Below, piece by piece: positions 25,414-34,927 of a stretch of DNA of 64,000 bases. The stretch is from Pseudomonas arsenicoxydans (GTDB taxonomy: Bacteria > Pseudomonadota > Gammaproteobacteria > Pseudomonadales > Pseudomonadaceae): assembly GCF_006438915.1 (NCBI RefSeq), contig NZ_RCZE01000004.1, positions 305,728 to 369,727 of the forward strand, read 5' to 3'. The position numbers and the translations under genes were made by a program. The notes beneath the pieces were generated by a model, which saw nothing but the letters and a program-made list of their open reading frames with translations, did no database searches and was not told the origin of the DNA. How positions within the stretch are numbered: position 1 is the stretch's first letter; the number at the start of each line of letters is the position of its first letter.

Positions 25414-27114
25414 TTACGCGCCGACCTTTTTCGCGGCGATTTTCTTCAGTTCTTCGTCGCGCAGTTCGCGGCGCAGAATCTTGCCGACGTTGGTTGTTGG
25501 CAACGCATCGCGGAACTCGACGGCACGCGGCACCTTGTAGCCGGTGACGTTCGCACGCATGTGCGCCATCACCTGCTCTTTGGTCAGCGTCACGCCCGGT
25601 TTGGCGACGATGAAGATCTTGATCGCCTCGCCCGACTTTTCGTCCGGCACGCCGATAGCCGCACATTGCAGCACGCCCGGCAGGGTCGCGAGCACGTCTT
25701 CCAGTTCGTTCGGGTACACGTTGAAACCGGAGACCAGGATCATGTCTTTCTTGCGATCGACAATGCGCATGAAGCCGTCCGGCTGGATCAGCGCGATGTC
25801 ACCGGTCTTCAACCAGCCTTCGCTGTCGAGGATTTCATCGGTGGCTTCCTGGCGCTGCCAGTAACCCTTCATGACCTGCGGGCCTTTGACGCACAGCTCG
25901 CCGATTTCGCCCAGAGGCTGCTCCACGCCGGCATCGTCAATGACTTTGCAACGGGTCGAGGGGACCGGGATGCCGATGGTGCCGATCTGGATGTTCTGGA
26001 TCGGGTTGACGGTGGCCACCGGGCTGGTTTCGGTCATGCCGTAACCTTCGCAGATGGCGCAACCGGTGACCGCTTTCCAGCGTTCGGCGGCAGCCAGTTG
26101 CAGGGCCATGCCACCGGACAGGGTGACTTTCAGCGCCGAGAAGTCGAGCTTGCGGAAACCTTCGTTATTGCACAGGGCCACAAACAACGTGTTGAGACCG
26201 ACAAAACCGCTGAACTTCCACTTCGACAGTTCCTTGACCATCGCCGGCAGGTCGCGCGGGTTGCTGATCAGGATGTTGTGGTTGCCGATCAGCATCATTG
26301 CCATGCAATGAAAGGTGAACGCGTAGATGTGGTACAGCGGCAGCGGCGTGATCAGGATCTCGCAACCTTCATGAAGGTTGGACCCCATCAGCGCCTTGCA
26401 TTGCAGCATGTTCGCCACGAGGTTACGGTGGGTCAGCATCGCCCCTTTCGCCACGCCGGTGGTGCCGCCGGTGTATTGCAGCACCGCAACATCGCTGCTG
26501 GCCGGGTTGGCTTCAGCCACTGGCTGGCCATGGCCCTTGCTCAGCACGTCGTTGAACTTGATGGCCTTGGGCAGGTGATACGCCGGGACCATCTTCTTCA
26601 CATACTTGATGACGCTGTTGATCAACAGACGCTTGAGCGGCGGCAACAGGTCGGCCACTTCCGTGACGATCACGTGCTTGACGCCGGTTTTCGGTACGAC
26701 GGTTTCCGCCAGGTGCGCCATGTTGGCCAGGCAGACCAGGGCTTTGGCACCGGAGTCGTTGAATTGGTGTTCCATTTCCCGCGCGGTGTACAGCGGGTTG
26801 GTGTTGACCACGATCAGCCCGGCGCGGATGGCACCGAAGACGGCAACCGGGTACTGCAACACGTTGGGCAATTGCACGGCGATTCGATCGCCCGGCTGCA
26901 AGTCGGTATGCTGTTGCAGGTAAGCGGCAAAGGCACCGGACAATTCGTACAGTTCACCGTAGGTGAGTGTCTTGCCCAGGTTGCTGAATGCCGGCTTGTT
27001 GGCGAAGCGTTGGCAGGATTGCTTCAACACTGCCTGAATATTCGGGTACTCGTCTGGATTGATCTCGGCAGCGATCCCAGCTGGGTACTTATCCTTCCAA
27101 AAGTCTTCGATCAT
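25414..27114 (-). CDS. fadD1: Long-chain fatty acid-CoA ligase FadD1
   Basis: 566 residues, normal for FadD. The AMP-binding P-loop YTGGTTGVAKGAMLTHRN is near residue 213, GYGMTETSPVA near 360, and SEGWLKTGDIA, VDRKKDMILVSGFNVYPNE and the catalytic lysine segment GKILRREL follow. It activates exogenous fatty acids to acyl-CoA at the inner membrane. The start MIEDFWKDKYPAGIAAEIN matches Pseudomonas FadD1. It lies downstream of fadD2 on the same strand with a 386-bp gap, so it probably has its own promoter. Confidence 0.93.
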   Translation of the reverse strand: MIEDFWKDKYPAGIAAEINPDEYPNIQAVLKQSCQRFANKPAFSNLGKTLTYGELYELSGAFAAYLQQHTDLQPGDRIAVQLPNVLQYPVAVFGAIRAGLIVVNTNPLYTAREMEHQFNDSGAKALVCLANMAHLAETVVPKTGVKHVIVTEVADLLPPLKRLLINSVIKYVKKMVPAYHLPKAIKFNDVLSKGHGQPVAEANPASSDVAVLQYTGGTTGVAKGAMLTHRNLVANMLQCKALMGSNLHEGCEILITPLPLYHIYAFTFHCMAMMLIGNHNILISNPRDLPAMVKELSKWKFSGFVGLNTLFVALCNNEGFRKLDFSALKVTLSGGMALQLAAAERWKAVTGCAICEGYGMTETSPVATVNPIQNIQIGTIGIPVPSTRCKVIDDAGVEQPLGEIGELCVKGPQVMKGYWQRQEATDEILDSEGWLKTGDIALIQPDGFMRIVDRKKDMILVSGFNVYPNELEDVLATLPGVLQCAAIGVPDEKSGEAIKIFIVAKPGVTLTKEQVMAHMRANVTGYKVPRAVEFRDALPTTNVGKILRRELRDEELKKIAAKKVGA

Positions 27115-27344
27115 GGAAGCCCACTCCTCAGCAACGCGAATTCAGCACCGCATTTGATGCGATTATTATTGGTGTGTGTTTTATCGGTGAGTCTGGCTTT
27201 TTACTAGGCCGAGAAGTCACAAAGCGCGCCGAGAGTAGCAGCTTTGCCAAGGGTCGACCAGAGCCAAAAGCGGCCTCTACGGTCACAATTGTGACTCAAG
27301 AATTGCCGGCGGTCATTTTAGAGCAAAAAACCTATAAAGCCTTG

Positions 27345-27367
27345 AAAGCCCCGAAAACAGGGGCTTT
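27345..27367 (-). terminator. Hairpin downstream of fadD2
   Basis: AAAGCCCC and GGGGCTTT pair around a seven-base loop. Placed between fadD2 and fadD1; the T-run on the minus strand is not immediate, so termination may be partial. Confidence 0.5.
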
Positions 27368-27383
27368 CCAGACCCTTAAAAGC

Positions 27384-27475
27384 ATCGCGGGCAAGCCATG
27401 CTCCTACAGGTTCTGCGTCGCACACATGCTTTGTGCACAACACCAAACCTGTGGGAGCTAGGCTTGCCCGCGATC
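27384..27475. repeat. REPIN, type D
   Basis: Left arm TCGCGGGCAAGCCATGCTCC and right arm GGAGCTAGGCTTGCCCGCGA are inverted. This is the only copy of this core in the window. Confidence 0.82.
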
Positions 27476-27500
27476 CGCGCGAAGCGCGGCCATTCAATGA

Positions 27501-29189
27501 TCAGGCGATATCACGCAACTCCCGTCGCAGAATCTTCCCGACCGGCGTCATCGGCAACGACTCACGCAACACAATGTGCTTGGGCACTTTGTACGCGGTG
27601 AAGTTTTCCTTGCAGTACGCCTTCAACTCTTCAAGGCTGACCCCCGCTTCTCGCGCCACCACAAACAGCTTCACCGCCTCGCCGGAACGCTCGTCCGGCA
27701 CACCGATGACCGCGCAGTTGGCGACTCTCGGGTGAGCCATCACCACGTCTTCGATCTCGTTCGGGTACACGTTGAAGCCCGAGACGATGATCATGTCTTT
27801 CTTGCGATCGACGATGCGCACAAAACCGTCCGGGTCGATCACCGCGATGTCGCCGGACTTGAACCAGCCCTCGGCATCCAGCACTTCGGCGGTGGCTTCC
27901 GGCTTCTGCCAGTAACCCTTCATGATCTGCGGGCCCTTGATGCACAGCTCACCGCGCTCGCCCAATGGCTGTTCGACGCCGTCATCGTTGATCACTTTAA
28001 GCGTGGTGCCCGGCACCGGCAGGCCGACCGTGCCGATCCGCGATTGGTCGCCGTACGGGTTGGTGCACGCCACCGGCGACGTTTCGGTCAGGCCGTAACC
28101 TTCGGTGATGCGGCAACCGGTCATCTGCTCCCAACGCTCGGCAGTGGCCTTGACCAGCGCCGTGCCCCCAGAGTTGGTCAGCTTGAGGCTGGAGAAATCC
28201 AGGGTCTTGAAGTCCGGATGGTCCATCAACGCGACGAACAGCGTGTTGAGCCCCAGCAACGCCGAGAACCGCCAGTTCTTCAGCTCCTTGATGAAGCCGG
28301 CAATGTCGCGCGGATTGGTGATCAGCACGTTGTGGTTGCCGGTCACCATCATGCACATGCAATTCGCAGTGAAGGCATAGATGTGGTACAGCGGCAGCGG
28401 CGCGATCATCACCTCCTGCCCTTCGCGCAGCAGCGGCTGACCGTCAGCGCCGAACTGCCCCAGGCACGCCCGCGCCTGTTGCATGTTCGCCACCAGGTTG
28501 CCGTGGGTCAGCATCGCGCCCTTGGCCAGTCCGGTGGTGCCGCCGGTGTATTGCAACACGGCGATGTCGTCGAGGCTGACCTTCAGCGGCTTGATGCCCA
28601 GGCCACGTCCCCTGTGCAGCGCGCTCTTGAAGGAAATGGCCTGCGGCAACGAATACGCCGGGACCATTTTCTTGACCTTGCTGACCATGGTATTGACCAG
28701 CCAGCCCTTGGCGGCCGGCATCAGGTCGCCCATCTTCGCTTCGATCAAGTACTGGATGTCGGTGTCGGGCAGCACTTCCTGGACTTTCTGCCCGAACATG
28801 TTCAGGTACACCAGCGCCCGGGCGCCGGAGTCCTTGAACTGATGACGCATCTCCCGCGCGGTGTACAACGGGTTGGTGTTGACCACGATCAGCCCGGCGC
28901 GCAAGGCACCAAACACGGCAATCGGGTAATGCAGGACGTTGGGCATCTGCACCGCGATGCGATCCCCTGGCACCAGGTCGGTATGGGCTTGCAGGTACGC
29001 GGCGAAGGCCAGGCTCTGGCGTTCCAGTTCGGCGTAGGTCAGGGTCACGCCCATGTTGCTGAAGGCCGGGCGGTCAGCAAATTTCTTGCAGGAACGCTCG
29101 AACACCTCAATCACCGACTTATAGGCCCCAAGATCGATGTCCAGGGGCACGCCGGCCGGGCGTTTGTCATTCCAGAAATCAGGTTGCAT
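27501..29189 (-). CDS. fadD2: Long-chain fatty acid-CoA ligase FadD2
   Basis: 562 residues. YTGGTTGLAKGAMLTHGN, GYGLTETSPVACTNP, AEGWFKSGDIA, VDRKKDMIIVSGFNVYPNE and GKILRREL give a complete adenylate-forming enzyme. The start MQPDFWNDKRPAGV matches FadD2 of P. aeruginosa. Tandem fadD2-fadD1 with a divergent lipase and phaJ1 is the conserved Pseudomonas order (PA3299-PA3302). The two enzymes differ in preferred chain length in P. aeruginosa; here this is inferred. Confidence 0.92.
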   Translation of the reverse strand: MQPDFWNDKRPAGVPLDIDLGAYKSVIEVFERSCKKFADRPAFSNMGVTLTYAELERQSLAFAAYLQAHTDLVPGDRIAVQMPNVLHYPIAVFGALRAGLIVVNTNPLYTAREMRHQFKDSGARALVYLNMFGQKVQEVLPDTDIQYLIEAKMGDLMPAAKGWLVNTMVSKVKKMVPAYSLPQAISFKSALHRGRGLGIKPLKVSLDDIAVLQYTGGTTGLAKGAMLTHGNLVANMQQARACLGQFGADGQPLLREGQEVMIAPLPLYHIYAFTANCMCMMVTGNHNVLITNPRDIAGFIKELKNWRFSALLGLNTLFVALMDHPDFKTLDFSSLKLTNSGGTALVKATAERWEQMTGCRITEGYGLTETSPVACTNPYGDQSRIGTVGLPVPGTTLKVINDDGVEQPLGERGELCIKGPQIMKGYWQKPEATAEVLDAEGWFKSGDIAVIDPDGFVRIVDRKKDMIIVSGFNVYPNEIEDVVMAHPRVANCAVIGVPDERSGEAVKLFVVAREAGVSLEELKAYCKENFTAYKVPKHIVLRESLPMTPVGKILRRELRDIA

Positions 29190-29433
29190 TGTTCTTGTCC
29201 TCTTTACCTGAGCCTATCCGGGCCGCTTTTCTGTCACTTCTAAAAACATGAAGCGAAAGGCGGGGCTTCACGGACACTAGCAGTTATGGCGATTCAGGCA
29301 AATACAGCCAACGCCGCCATTGACCGCGTGAATCTTCCTGCCGTGGCGTGGCCTGATCAGACGGCAAGCGCGGGATGCGCTATACAATGCAACCACGCCC
29401 ATGCCACATGCAGCCCCATGCAAAGGAATCGCC

Positions 29434-30378
29434 ATGATCCACGACACGTTCTGGCTGACCGCGAGTGACCACAGCCGCCTCTTCGTCAACCAGTGGCTGC
29501 CCGCCTCGCCTTTAAAAGCCGTGATCCTGCTGGCCCATGGCATGGCCGAGCACAGCGCTCGCTACGCCCGGCTGGCGGAAAAACTCTGCGAGCAAGGCTA
29601 CGGCGTCTATGCACCGGATCTGCGTGGACATGGCAAAACTGCCGAAAACGGCACACTGGGTCATTTCGCCGATGACGATGGCTGGTGCAAAGTCGTCGGC
29701 GACCTCGCCAGCCTCAACCAGCACATCGGCCAGCATCACCCAGGCGTGCCCATCGTGTTGCTTGGTCACAGCATGGGCAGTTACATCGCCCAGGCTTATT
29801 TGCTGCATCACAGCGCCAGCCTGCATGGCGCGGTGCTCAGCGGTTCAAACTTCCAGCCCGTGGCGCTCTATCGCGCGGCACGGCAGATCGCCCGTTTCGA
29901 AAAATTGCGTCAGGGCCCCAAGGGCCGTAGTGCGCTGATCGAATGGCTGTCCTTCGGTTCGTTCAACAAACAATTCAAACCCGCACGCACCCGGTTCGAC
30001 TGGCTCAGCCGCGACCCGACCGAAGTGGATTTGTACGCCAACGACCCGCTCTGCGGCTTTCGTTGCACTAACCAGTTGTGGATCGACTTGCTCGGCGGGT
30101 TGCAGCAAATCAGCAAAGCGTCCAATCTCGCTCAGATCGATCCGGGCCTGCCGCTGCTGGTGATTGGCGGCGAATGTGATCCGGTGAGCGAAGGCAAACG
30201 TCTGAAAGATCTGGCTGACGCCTTGCGTGCGGCAGGCAGCCAGAACCTGCACCTGACGATTTACCCGCAGGCGCGGCATGAACTGTTCAATGAGAGCAAC
30301 CGCGAGGAAGTGATCAACGACGTGCTGCAGTGGATTGCCCAGGCCCTCAGCCACCGCCGGCCACCCCGGTCGGAATAG
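29434..30378 (+). CDS. Alpha/beta hydrolase, monoacylglycerol-lipase-like
   Basis: 314 residues. LLAHGMAEHSARYARLAEKL holds the oxyanion region, the nucleophile serine is in LLGHSMGSYIAQAYL, aspartate in GGECDPVSEG, and histidine in QARHELFNESNREEV. The layout matches lysophospholipase/monoglyceride lipases. No signal peptide, so it is cytoplasmic. AAAGGAATC upstream picks the ATG at 29434. Position beside fadD2 and phaJ1 suggests it releases acyl chains for activation. Confidence 0.87.
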   Translation: MIHDTFWLTASDHSRLFVNQWLPASPLKAVILLAHGMAEHSARYARLAEKLCEQGYGVYAPDLRGHGKTAENGTLGHFADDDGWCKVVGDLASLNQHIGQHHPGVPIVLLGHSMGSYIAQAYLLHHSASLHGAVLSGSNFQPVALYRAARQIARFEKLRQGPKGRSALIEWLSFGSFNKQFKPARTRFDWLSRDPTEVDLYANDPLCGFRCTNQLWIDLLGGLQQISKASNLAQIDPGLPLLVIGGECDPVSEGKRLKDLADALRAAGSQNLHLTIYPQARHELFNESNREEVINDVLQWIAQALSHRRPPRSE

Positions 30379-30420
30379 TTTTTTTGTGGATTTATTTATT
30401 CGTCACAGGAATCGAGACAG

Positions 30421-30891
30421 ATGACCCAGGTTACCAACACCCCTTACGAAGCCCTTGAAGTCGGCCAGACCGCCAGCTACAGCAAGACGGTCGAAGAGCG
30501 CGACATTCAGTTGTTCGCCGCAATGTCCGGCGACCACAACCCGGTGCACCTCGACGCCGAATTCGCGGCAGGCACCATGTTCAAGGAACGTATCGCGCAT
30601 GGCATGTTCAGTGGCGCGCTGATCAGCGCCGCCGTTGCCTGTGAGCTGCCTGGGCCGGGGACTATCTACATCGGCCAGCAGATGAGTTTTCAGAAGCCGG
30701 TGAAAATTGGCGACACGCTGACCGTGCGTCTGGAGATCCTCGAGAAACTGCCGAAGTTTCGTGTGCGTATTGCGACGCGCGTGTTCAACCAGCGTGATGA
30801 GCTGGTGGTGGATGGCGAGGCCGAGATCCTGGCCCCACGCAAGCAGCAGACTGTGACGCTGCCGACATTGCCGGCGATCAGCATCGGCTGA
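30421..30891 (+). CDS. phaJ1: (R)-specific enoyl-CoA hydratase (MaoC family)
   Basis: 156 residues, the same length as P. aeruginosa PhaJ1. The hydratase-2 motif is FAAMSGDHNPVHLDAEFAAGTMFKERIAHGMFSGAL, carrying the catalytic aspartate and histidine. It hydrates trans-2-enoyl-CoA from beta-oxidation to (R)-3-hydroxyacyl-CoA, the precursor for polyhydroxyalkanoate. It follows the lipase gene by 42 bp and is probably co-transcribed. Confidence 0.88.
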   Translation: MTQVTNTPYEALEVGQTASYSKTVEERDIQLFAAMSGDHNPVHLDAEFAAGTMFKERIAHGMFSGALISAAVACELPGPGTIYIGQQMSFQKPVKIGDTLTVRLEILEKLPKFRVRIATRVFNQRDELVVDGEAEILAPRKQQTVTLPTLPAISIG

Positions 30892-30923
30892 CACTGCGCT
30901 CATCTGTGGTGAGAGGGCTTAAC

Positions 30924-31056
30924 TGTGGCGAGGGGGCTTGCCCCCGTTGGGGTGCGAAGCGCCCCCCCCAATCAGGCGCTGAATTTTCCCTGACTATCGC
31001 GGATGCAGACTATACGACTGCTTCGCAGCCGAACGGGGGCAAGCCCCCTCGCCACA
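30924..31056. repeat. REPIN, type C
   Basis: Inverted TGTGGCGAGGGGGCTTGC cores; the right arm includes TTCGCAGCCGAACGGGGGCA as in the other type C copies. Confidence 0.88.
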
Positions 31057-31087
31057 GGGATTAATGTAACGGCACAAATAGCGGGCA

Positions 31088-31117
31088 CAAAAAACGCCGG
31101 ACTGGCTGGCGTTTTTT
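31088..31117. terminator. Bidirectional terminator
   Basis: AAAACGCC and GGCGTTTT form the stem, with A-run and T-run on the two sides. It can end the minus-strand DUF2383 gene and read-through from phaJ1. Confidence 0.82.
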
Positions 31118-31133
31118 GACAGGCAACGAACGC

Positions 31134-31601
31134 TTACGAGCGTGCGCGAGCCTGGTTACGCAGGGCTTTCACCTGGTCATGATTGCGTTGCACGCCGTGG
31201 TATTGACGTTCAACCAGATCACGAATACCCACCAGGTTGTGCTTGTTGATTTTCTCCATGGCTTCGCGGTAAGCCTTCAGCGCATGGTCTTCACCGCGTT
31301 CGGCTTCATTCAACACGGCCTCTTCGTCCTTGCCGGTGAACATCGACTTCACGTCAACCCAACGACGGTGCAGGTCGCCGCTGACACTGGTGGACGTTTC
31401 TGGATCACCGCCCATCGAGCGCACGGCGGATTGCAGTTCAGCAGCGGCAGTGGCGCAATCGGCGGAACGTTGAACGAACAGCGTTTTAAGTTCTGGGTGC
31501 TTGATGTCTTCAGCGCAAGTCTTGAACCCTTCCTGACCGTCTTTGCTGGTTTCAATCAGGTCGTTGAGTACAGAGATGGCTTCTTTATTCATGTCGGTCA
31601 T
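31134..31601 (-). CDS. PA2169-family four-helix-bundle protein (DUF2383)
   Basis: 155 residues of almost entirely helical, charged sequence: EAISVLNDLIETSKDGQEGF, LFVQRSADCATAAAELQSAV, DEEAVLNEAERGEDHALKAY and IRDLVERQYHGVQRNHDQV. This is the ferritin-like DUF2383 pattern with acidic/histidine residues that could bind metal. Function unknown; relatives are often stress-induced. AAGGAA precedes ATG at 31601. Confidence 0.85.
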   Translation of the reverse strand: MTDMNKEAISVLNDLIETSKDGQEGFKTCAEDIKHPELKTLFVQRSADCATAAAELQSAVRSMGGDPETSTSVSGDLHRRWVDVKSMFTGKDEEAVLNEAERGEDHALKAYREAMEKINKHNLVGIRDLVERQYHGVQRNHDQVKALRNQARARS

Positions 31602-31805
31602 TTTTCAATTCCTTGCGGGTTGATGAAAGATGTAATGACTATTGCACCCTGCATGCCAGCTTCTGACCGATAACTTATTCGTTATTTTTCAAAGAGTTAA
31701 ATAAAACAACAAAATCTGTATCCGTTTTTTTTGCATGATCTGTCAATTGGCCTGCATGCAGAATGCCTGTATTTTTCAAACGCATAGAATCAAGACGACC
31801 CACTG

Positions 31806-32042
31806 ATGAACCCTGAAAAACTCGAACTGCTGATCACCCGCGAAATGCCCTTTGGCAAATACAAAGGCCGGATCATTGCCGACTTGCCCGGCCAGTACCT
31901 GAACTGGTTCGCCCGGGAAGGATTTCCCCATGGCGAACTGGGTGGCTTGCTGGCCCTGATGCAGGAGATCGACCACAACGGCTTGTCGGAACTGCTCGAA
32001 CCCCTACGCGCCAAACATGGCAAACCTGCGCCCCGCCATTGA
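31806..32042 (+). CDS. DUF3820 protein (quorum-sensing-regulated virulence factor family)
   Basis: 78 residues. The family signature MPFGKYKGRIIADLPGQYLNWF lies near the N-terminus, followed by a short helical tail. The Pfam name derives from Pseudomonas data; the molecular role is unknown, and the fold also occurs next to exonuclease domains elsewhere. It ends 18 bp before the aminotransferase gene, so they are likely co-transcribed. Confidence 0.83.
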   Translation: MNPEKLELLITREMPFGKYKGRIIADLPGQYLNWFAREGFPHGELGGLLALMQEIDHNGLSELLEPLRAKHGKPAPRH

Positions 32043-32060
32043 TCCTGACCCGAGTAGCCC

Positions 32061-33242
32061 ATGCCCGATAACACCCGCCGCGCCCGTGATGAATCCTTCT
32101 GGCTGACCTTTGCCGACCGCTACGCTGTCGAGCCCGGCCCGATCAACCTGGAAAACGGTTACTTCGGGCGCATGTCTCGAACGGTGGTCGAGGAATACCA
32201 GCGCAACATCGAGCTCATCAATCGCAGCAACTCGGTGTATGTGCGCCAGCGCTTCGAACAGGGCGAAACCCAGAAGATCAGCGCGCAATTGGCTGAGTTG
32301 GTGGGCGTGCCTGCCGACACCGTCGCCCTGACCCGCAACGCTTCGGACGGCTTGCAATCGTTGATCCGCAACTACAACTGCCTGCAATCGGGCGATCAAG
32401 TGCTGTTCAGCGATCTGGAATACGACACCGTCAAAGGCGCGATGCGTTGGCTGGCGCGCAATCGCGGGGTCGAGGTGATCGAAATCAATCACGCCCACCC
32501 CGCCAGTTTCGACAGTCTGCTGGCCAGCTACCGCGACGCGTTTGCGCGTTATCCCAAGCTCAAACTGATGGCCCTGACTCACGTTACCCACCGCACCGGC
32601 CTGGTGATGCCAGTGCAAGCGATTGCCGCCGCTGCCAAGGAACACGGGGTCGATGTAATCCTCGATGGCGCCCACGCACTGGGGCAGATCGATTTCAAAC
32701 TCGACGAACTCGGTGTCTCCTTCGCCGGCTTCAACCTGCACAAGTGGATCGGTGCACCGCTGACCCTGGGCTTCATCTACATCGCGCCCGAGCGCCTGGC
32801 CGATATCGACCCGGACATGGGCGAGATGCATTTCCCGATTACCGATATTCGTGCGCGCACGCCATACAGCACGCCCAATATTCCGGCGCTGCTGACCTTG
32901 CCGCTGGTGTTCGAGGAACATCAGGCCATGGGCGGATCCGCCGCCAAGAGTGCCCGGCTCAACTACTTGCGTAATCTGTGGGTGCGCGAAGTGCGCGAAC
33001 TCCCGGGAATCGAAGTGATGACGCCGGATGATCCTCGCCTGTATTGCGGCATCACGTCGATGCGCTTCACCCGACAGGCCGATCAACAACCGATGGTCGA
33101 GCGGCTGCTCAACGACTACAACCTGTTTACCGTGATGCGCAGCGGTGCCGCGAGTGGCCCGTGCATTCGCATCACGCCGGGCCTGACCACCACCGCCGCA
33201 CACATGCAACGGCTGGCCCGGGCGCTGAACGAGCTGCGTTGA
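32061..33242 (+). CDS. Class V PLP-dependent aminotransferase-like enzyme
   Basis: 393 residues, isopenicillin-N-epimerase/cysteine-desulfurase fold. GPINLENGYFGRMS opens the fold, TRNASDGLQSLIRN binds cofactor phosphate, DVILDGAHALGQIDF supplies the aspartate-histidine pair, and FNLHKWIGAPL has the PLP lysine. The substrate cannot be stated. It follows the DUF3820 gene closely and converges with the dioxygenase gene. Confidence 0.86.
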   Translation: MPDNTRRARDESFWLTFADRYAVEPGPINLENGYFGRMSRTVVEEYQRNIELINRSNSVYVRQRFEQGETQKISAQLAELVGVPADTVALTRNASDGLQSLIRNYNCLQSGDQVLFSDLEYDTVKGAMRWLARNRGVEVIEINHAHPASFDSLLASYRDAFARYPKLKLMALTHVTHRTGLVMPVQAIAAAAKEHGVDVILDGAHALGQIDFKLDELGVSFAGFNLHKWIGAPLTLGFIYIAPERLADIDPDMGEMHFPITDIRARTPYSTPNIPALLTLPLVFEEHQAMGGSAAKSARLNYLRNLWVREVRELPGIEVMTPDDPRLYCGITSMRFTRQADQQPMVERLLNDYNLFTVMRSGAASGPCIRITPGLTTTAAHMQRLARALNELR

Positions 33243-33244
33243 AG

Positions 33245-33970
33245 TCATACGGTGTATTTGTCGAAGTCCTCGGGCTTGATGTGCGATGACACCGCGAAGG
33301 TGTCGATACCAATGGTCGTGGAGCCGAAGTAGCCATCTTCATTCGAATCCCGACTGACGGTGTGCACGGTCAAGGTCGACGCTTCGCCGTCGTGGTCCTT
33401 GTAGTAAACGTCCTCGTCGTTGTTCAGCGCCAAGGCCTTTCGACCGCCATACTCACGGGAGTTGAGGACCGAGCGCGACGCCACCTCCGGCAAGTAAAGC
33501 TGACCGACCCAGGCGACATGCCGTTCTTCCAGGTAATTGTTGCCGGCGGTGATGCGCACGGCGACATGAATGTGCAACGCGCGGCCGGCGTAGAACCCCG
33601 GATAGATCGTGGCAAACCGCACGATGCCTTTCCTGTCGGTGAATTGCCCGCCACGCAGGTAAGTGTCGTCGTCGGTGCGCGGGACCGAGCCGATATCACC
33701 GTTGTCGACTTCCTTGTCTGGATCAATCCTGCTCCAGCCCGAATAGGACCCGCGCGCATTGCAATGCCAGATATCGACCAGCGCGCCGCTGACAGGCTGC
33801 CCGGTCATGGCATCAACAATCGTCAGGCGTAGCACCAGGGGAACGCCATCGGCGCCTTCGCTGATGTTGCGCCTGATCAGTTTCGGATTGCGAAAATACG
33901 GGCCGGCGATCTGTTCGGGAGACAGCAGGCAAACCGGTGATGTGGGTGTAACTGAGGTGTTGTCGTCCAT
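33245..33970 (-). CDS. Intradiol ring-cleavage dioxygenase family protein
   Basis: 241 residues. The non-haem Fe(III) ligands expected of catechol/protocatechuate dioxygenases are seen as Tyr76 (GSYSGW), Tyr127 (YPGFYAGR) and His133/His135 (ALHIHV). The N-terminal EQIAGPYF and VDIWHCNARG are typical of the beta-subunit-like single-gene members. No other aromatic-pathway genes are nearby, so the substrate is unknown. No signal peptide. Confidence 0.85.
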   Translation of the reverse strand: MDDNTSVTPTSPVCLLSPEQIAGPYFRNPKLIRRNISEGADGVPLVLRLTIVDAMTGQPVSGALVDIWHCNARGSYSGWSRIDPDKEVDNGDIGSVPRTDDDTYLRGGQFTDRKGIVRFATIYPGFYAGRALHIHVAVRITAGNNYLEERHVAWVGQLYLPEVASRSVLNSREYGGRKALALNNDEDVYYKDHDGEASTLTVHTVSRDSNEDGYFGSTTIGIDTFAVSSHIKPEDFDKYTV

Positions 33971-34052
33971 GACGTTCTCTCTTCCATAAGATGAACGCAG
34001 GCTAGCATTGGCCGACTGTCGTTATGCGGTAACTATGTATCGCACGATGCCT

Positions 34053-34156
34053 TGTGGGAGCGGCGGTCGACGATTCGACTTGCTCGCGAAAGCGGTCTGA
34101 CAGTCAACATCTGCATTGGATGTGACGGCCCCTTCGCGAGCAAGCCCGCTCCCACA
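34053..34156. repeat. REPIN, type A with inserted variant arm
   Basis: The left arm reads TGTGGGAGCGG, then CGGTCGACGATTCGA, then CTTGCTCGCGAA; the right arm is a normal core. Compare 22687 and 49084. Confidence 0.85.
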
Positions 34157-34171
34157 GGTTTTTTTTGCGGG

Positions 34172-34204
34172 CAAAAAAAACGGTGCACCGACCAAGCGCA
34201 CCGT
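34172..34204 (-). terminator. Rho-independent terminator of zwf-pgl-eda
   Basis: ACGGTGC and GCACCGT pair; on the minus strand the stem is followed by a run of eight T. It lies 41 bases after the eda stop. Confidence 0.87.
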
Positions 34205-34244
34205 AAAGCCGTAGAACACACAACGAAGTGTCAGGTAAAGCTGA

Positions 34245-34910
34245 TCAGTCCAGCAGCGCCAAAGCCTCGGCGGTGCATTCCTGAATGCGGGCCCAGTCGC
34301 CGTTCTTGATCCACTCGGGATCAAGCATCCAGCTACCGCCCACGCACATGACGTTTTTCAACGCCATGTAGCTCTTGATATTGGCCGGGCCGACGCCGCC
34401 AGTCGGGCAGAATTTCACATCGCCGAACGGACCGCCGAGGGCCTTGATGGCGGCGACGCCACCGCTGACTTCCGCCGGGAACAGCTTGAATCGGCGATAG
34501 CCCAGGCCATAGCCTTCCATGATGCCGGAGGCGTTGCTGATCCCTGGCAACAGCGGGATCGGGCTGTTGACGCTGGCTTCGAGCAAATCACGGGTGATGC
34601 CCGGCGTGACGATGAACTGCGAACCGGCCGCTTCGGCAGCGGCGAGCATGTGGCGATCAAGCACGGTACCGGCACCGGTCATCAGTTCCGGGCGCTGTTC
34701 GCGCAGGATCTGGATGGCCTTGAGGCCGAACTGCGAACGCAAGGTCACTTCCAGGGCGGTCAGGCCACCGGCGGCCAGAGCGTCGGCCAATGGCAGCACG
34801 TCCTGTTCGCGAGCGATAGTGATCACCGGCAGAATCCGCGCCTTGGCGCAGAGGCTGTCGATCAGGGCAACTTTGTCCGCCATGGAAACGGTCGGGGATG
34901 GGGTTGTCAT
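34245..34910 (-). CDS. eda: 2-keto-3-deoxy-6-phosphogluconate aldolase
   Basis: 221 residues. ALEVTLRS carries the catalytic glutamate, LMTGAGTVLD and VTPGITRDLL are barrel strands, and the Schiff-base lysine is in RRFKLFPAEVSGG. It splits KDPG to pyruvate and glyceraldehyde-3-phosphate, the last Entner-Doudoroff step. The start at 34910 has AAGGAAC upstream; an ATG at 34931 overlapping the pgl stop is an alternative. Third gene of zwf-pgl-eda. Confidence 0.93.
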   Translation of the reverse strand: MTTPSPTVSMADKVALIDSLCAKARILPVITIAREQDVLPLADALAAGGLTALEVTLRSQFGLKAIQILREQRPELMTGAGTVLDRHMLAAAEAAGSQFIVTPGITRDLLEASVNSPIPLLPGISNASGIMEGYGLGYRRFKLFPAEVSGGVAAIKALGGPFGDVKFCPTGGVGPANIKSYMALKNVMCVGGSWMLDPEWIKNGDWARIQECTAEALALLD

Positions 34911-34927
34911 AGCGGCTGTTCCTTGGC

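Larger units (their letters stand above)
27115..27500. other. 386-bp gap between fadD2 and fadD1
   Basis: It should contain the fadD1 promoter, within the AT-rich stretch nearest the gene (27150-27200). I see no clear PsrA or FadR operator. The far side holds a GC hairpin and a type D REPIN. No gene is supported. Confidence 0.5.

Noticed and set aside
25408..29243. Very long open frames on the plus strand opposite fadD1 and fadD2
   Set aside because: They mirror the codon structure of the real ligase genes, have histidine/glutamine/valine-rich compositions typical of antisense frames in GC-rich DNA, and match no family.
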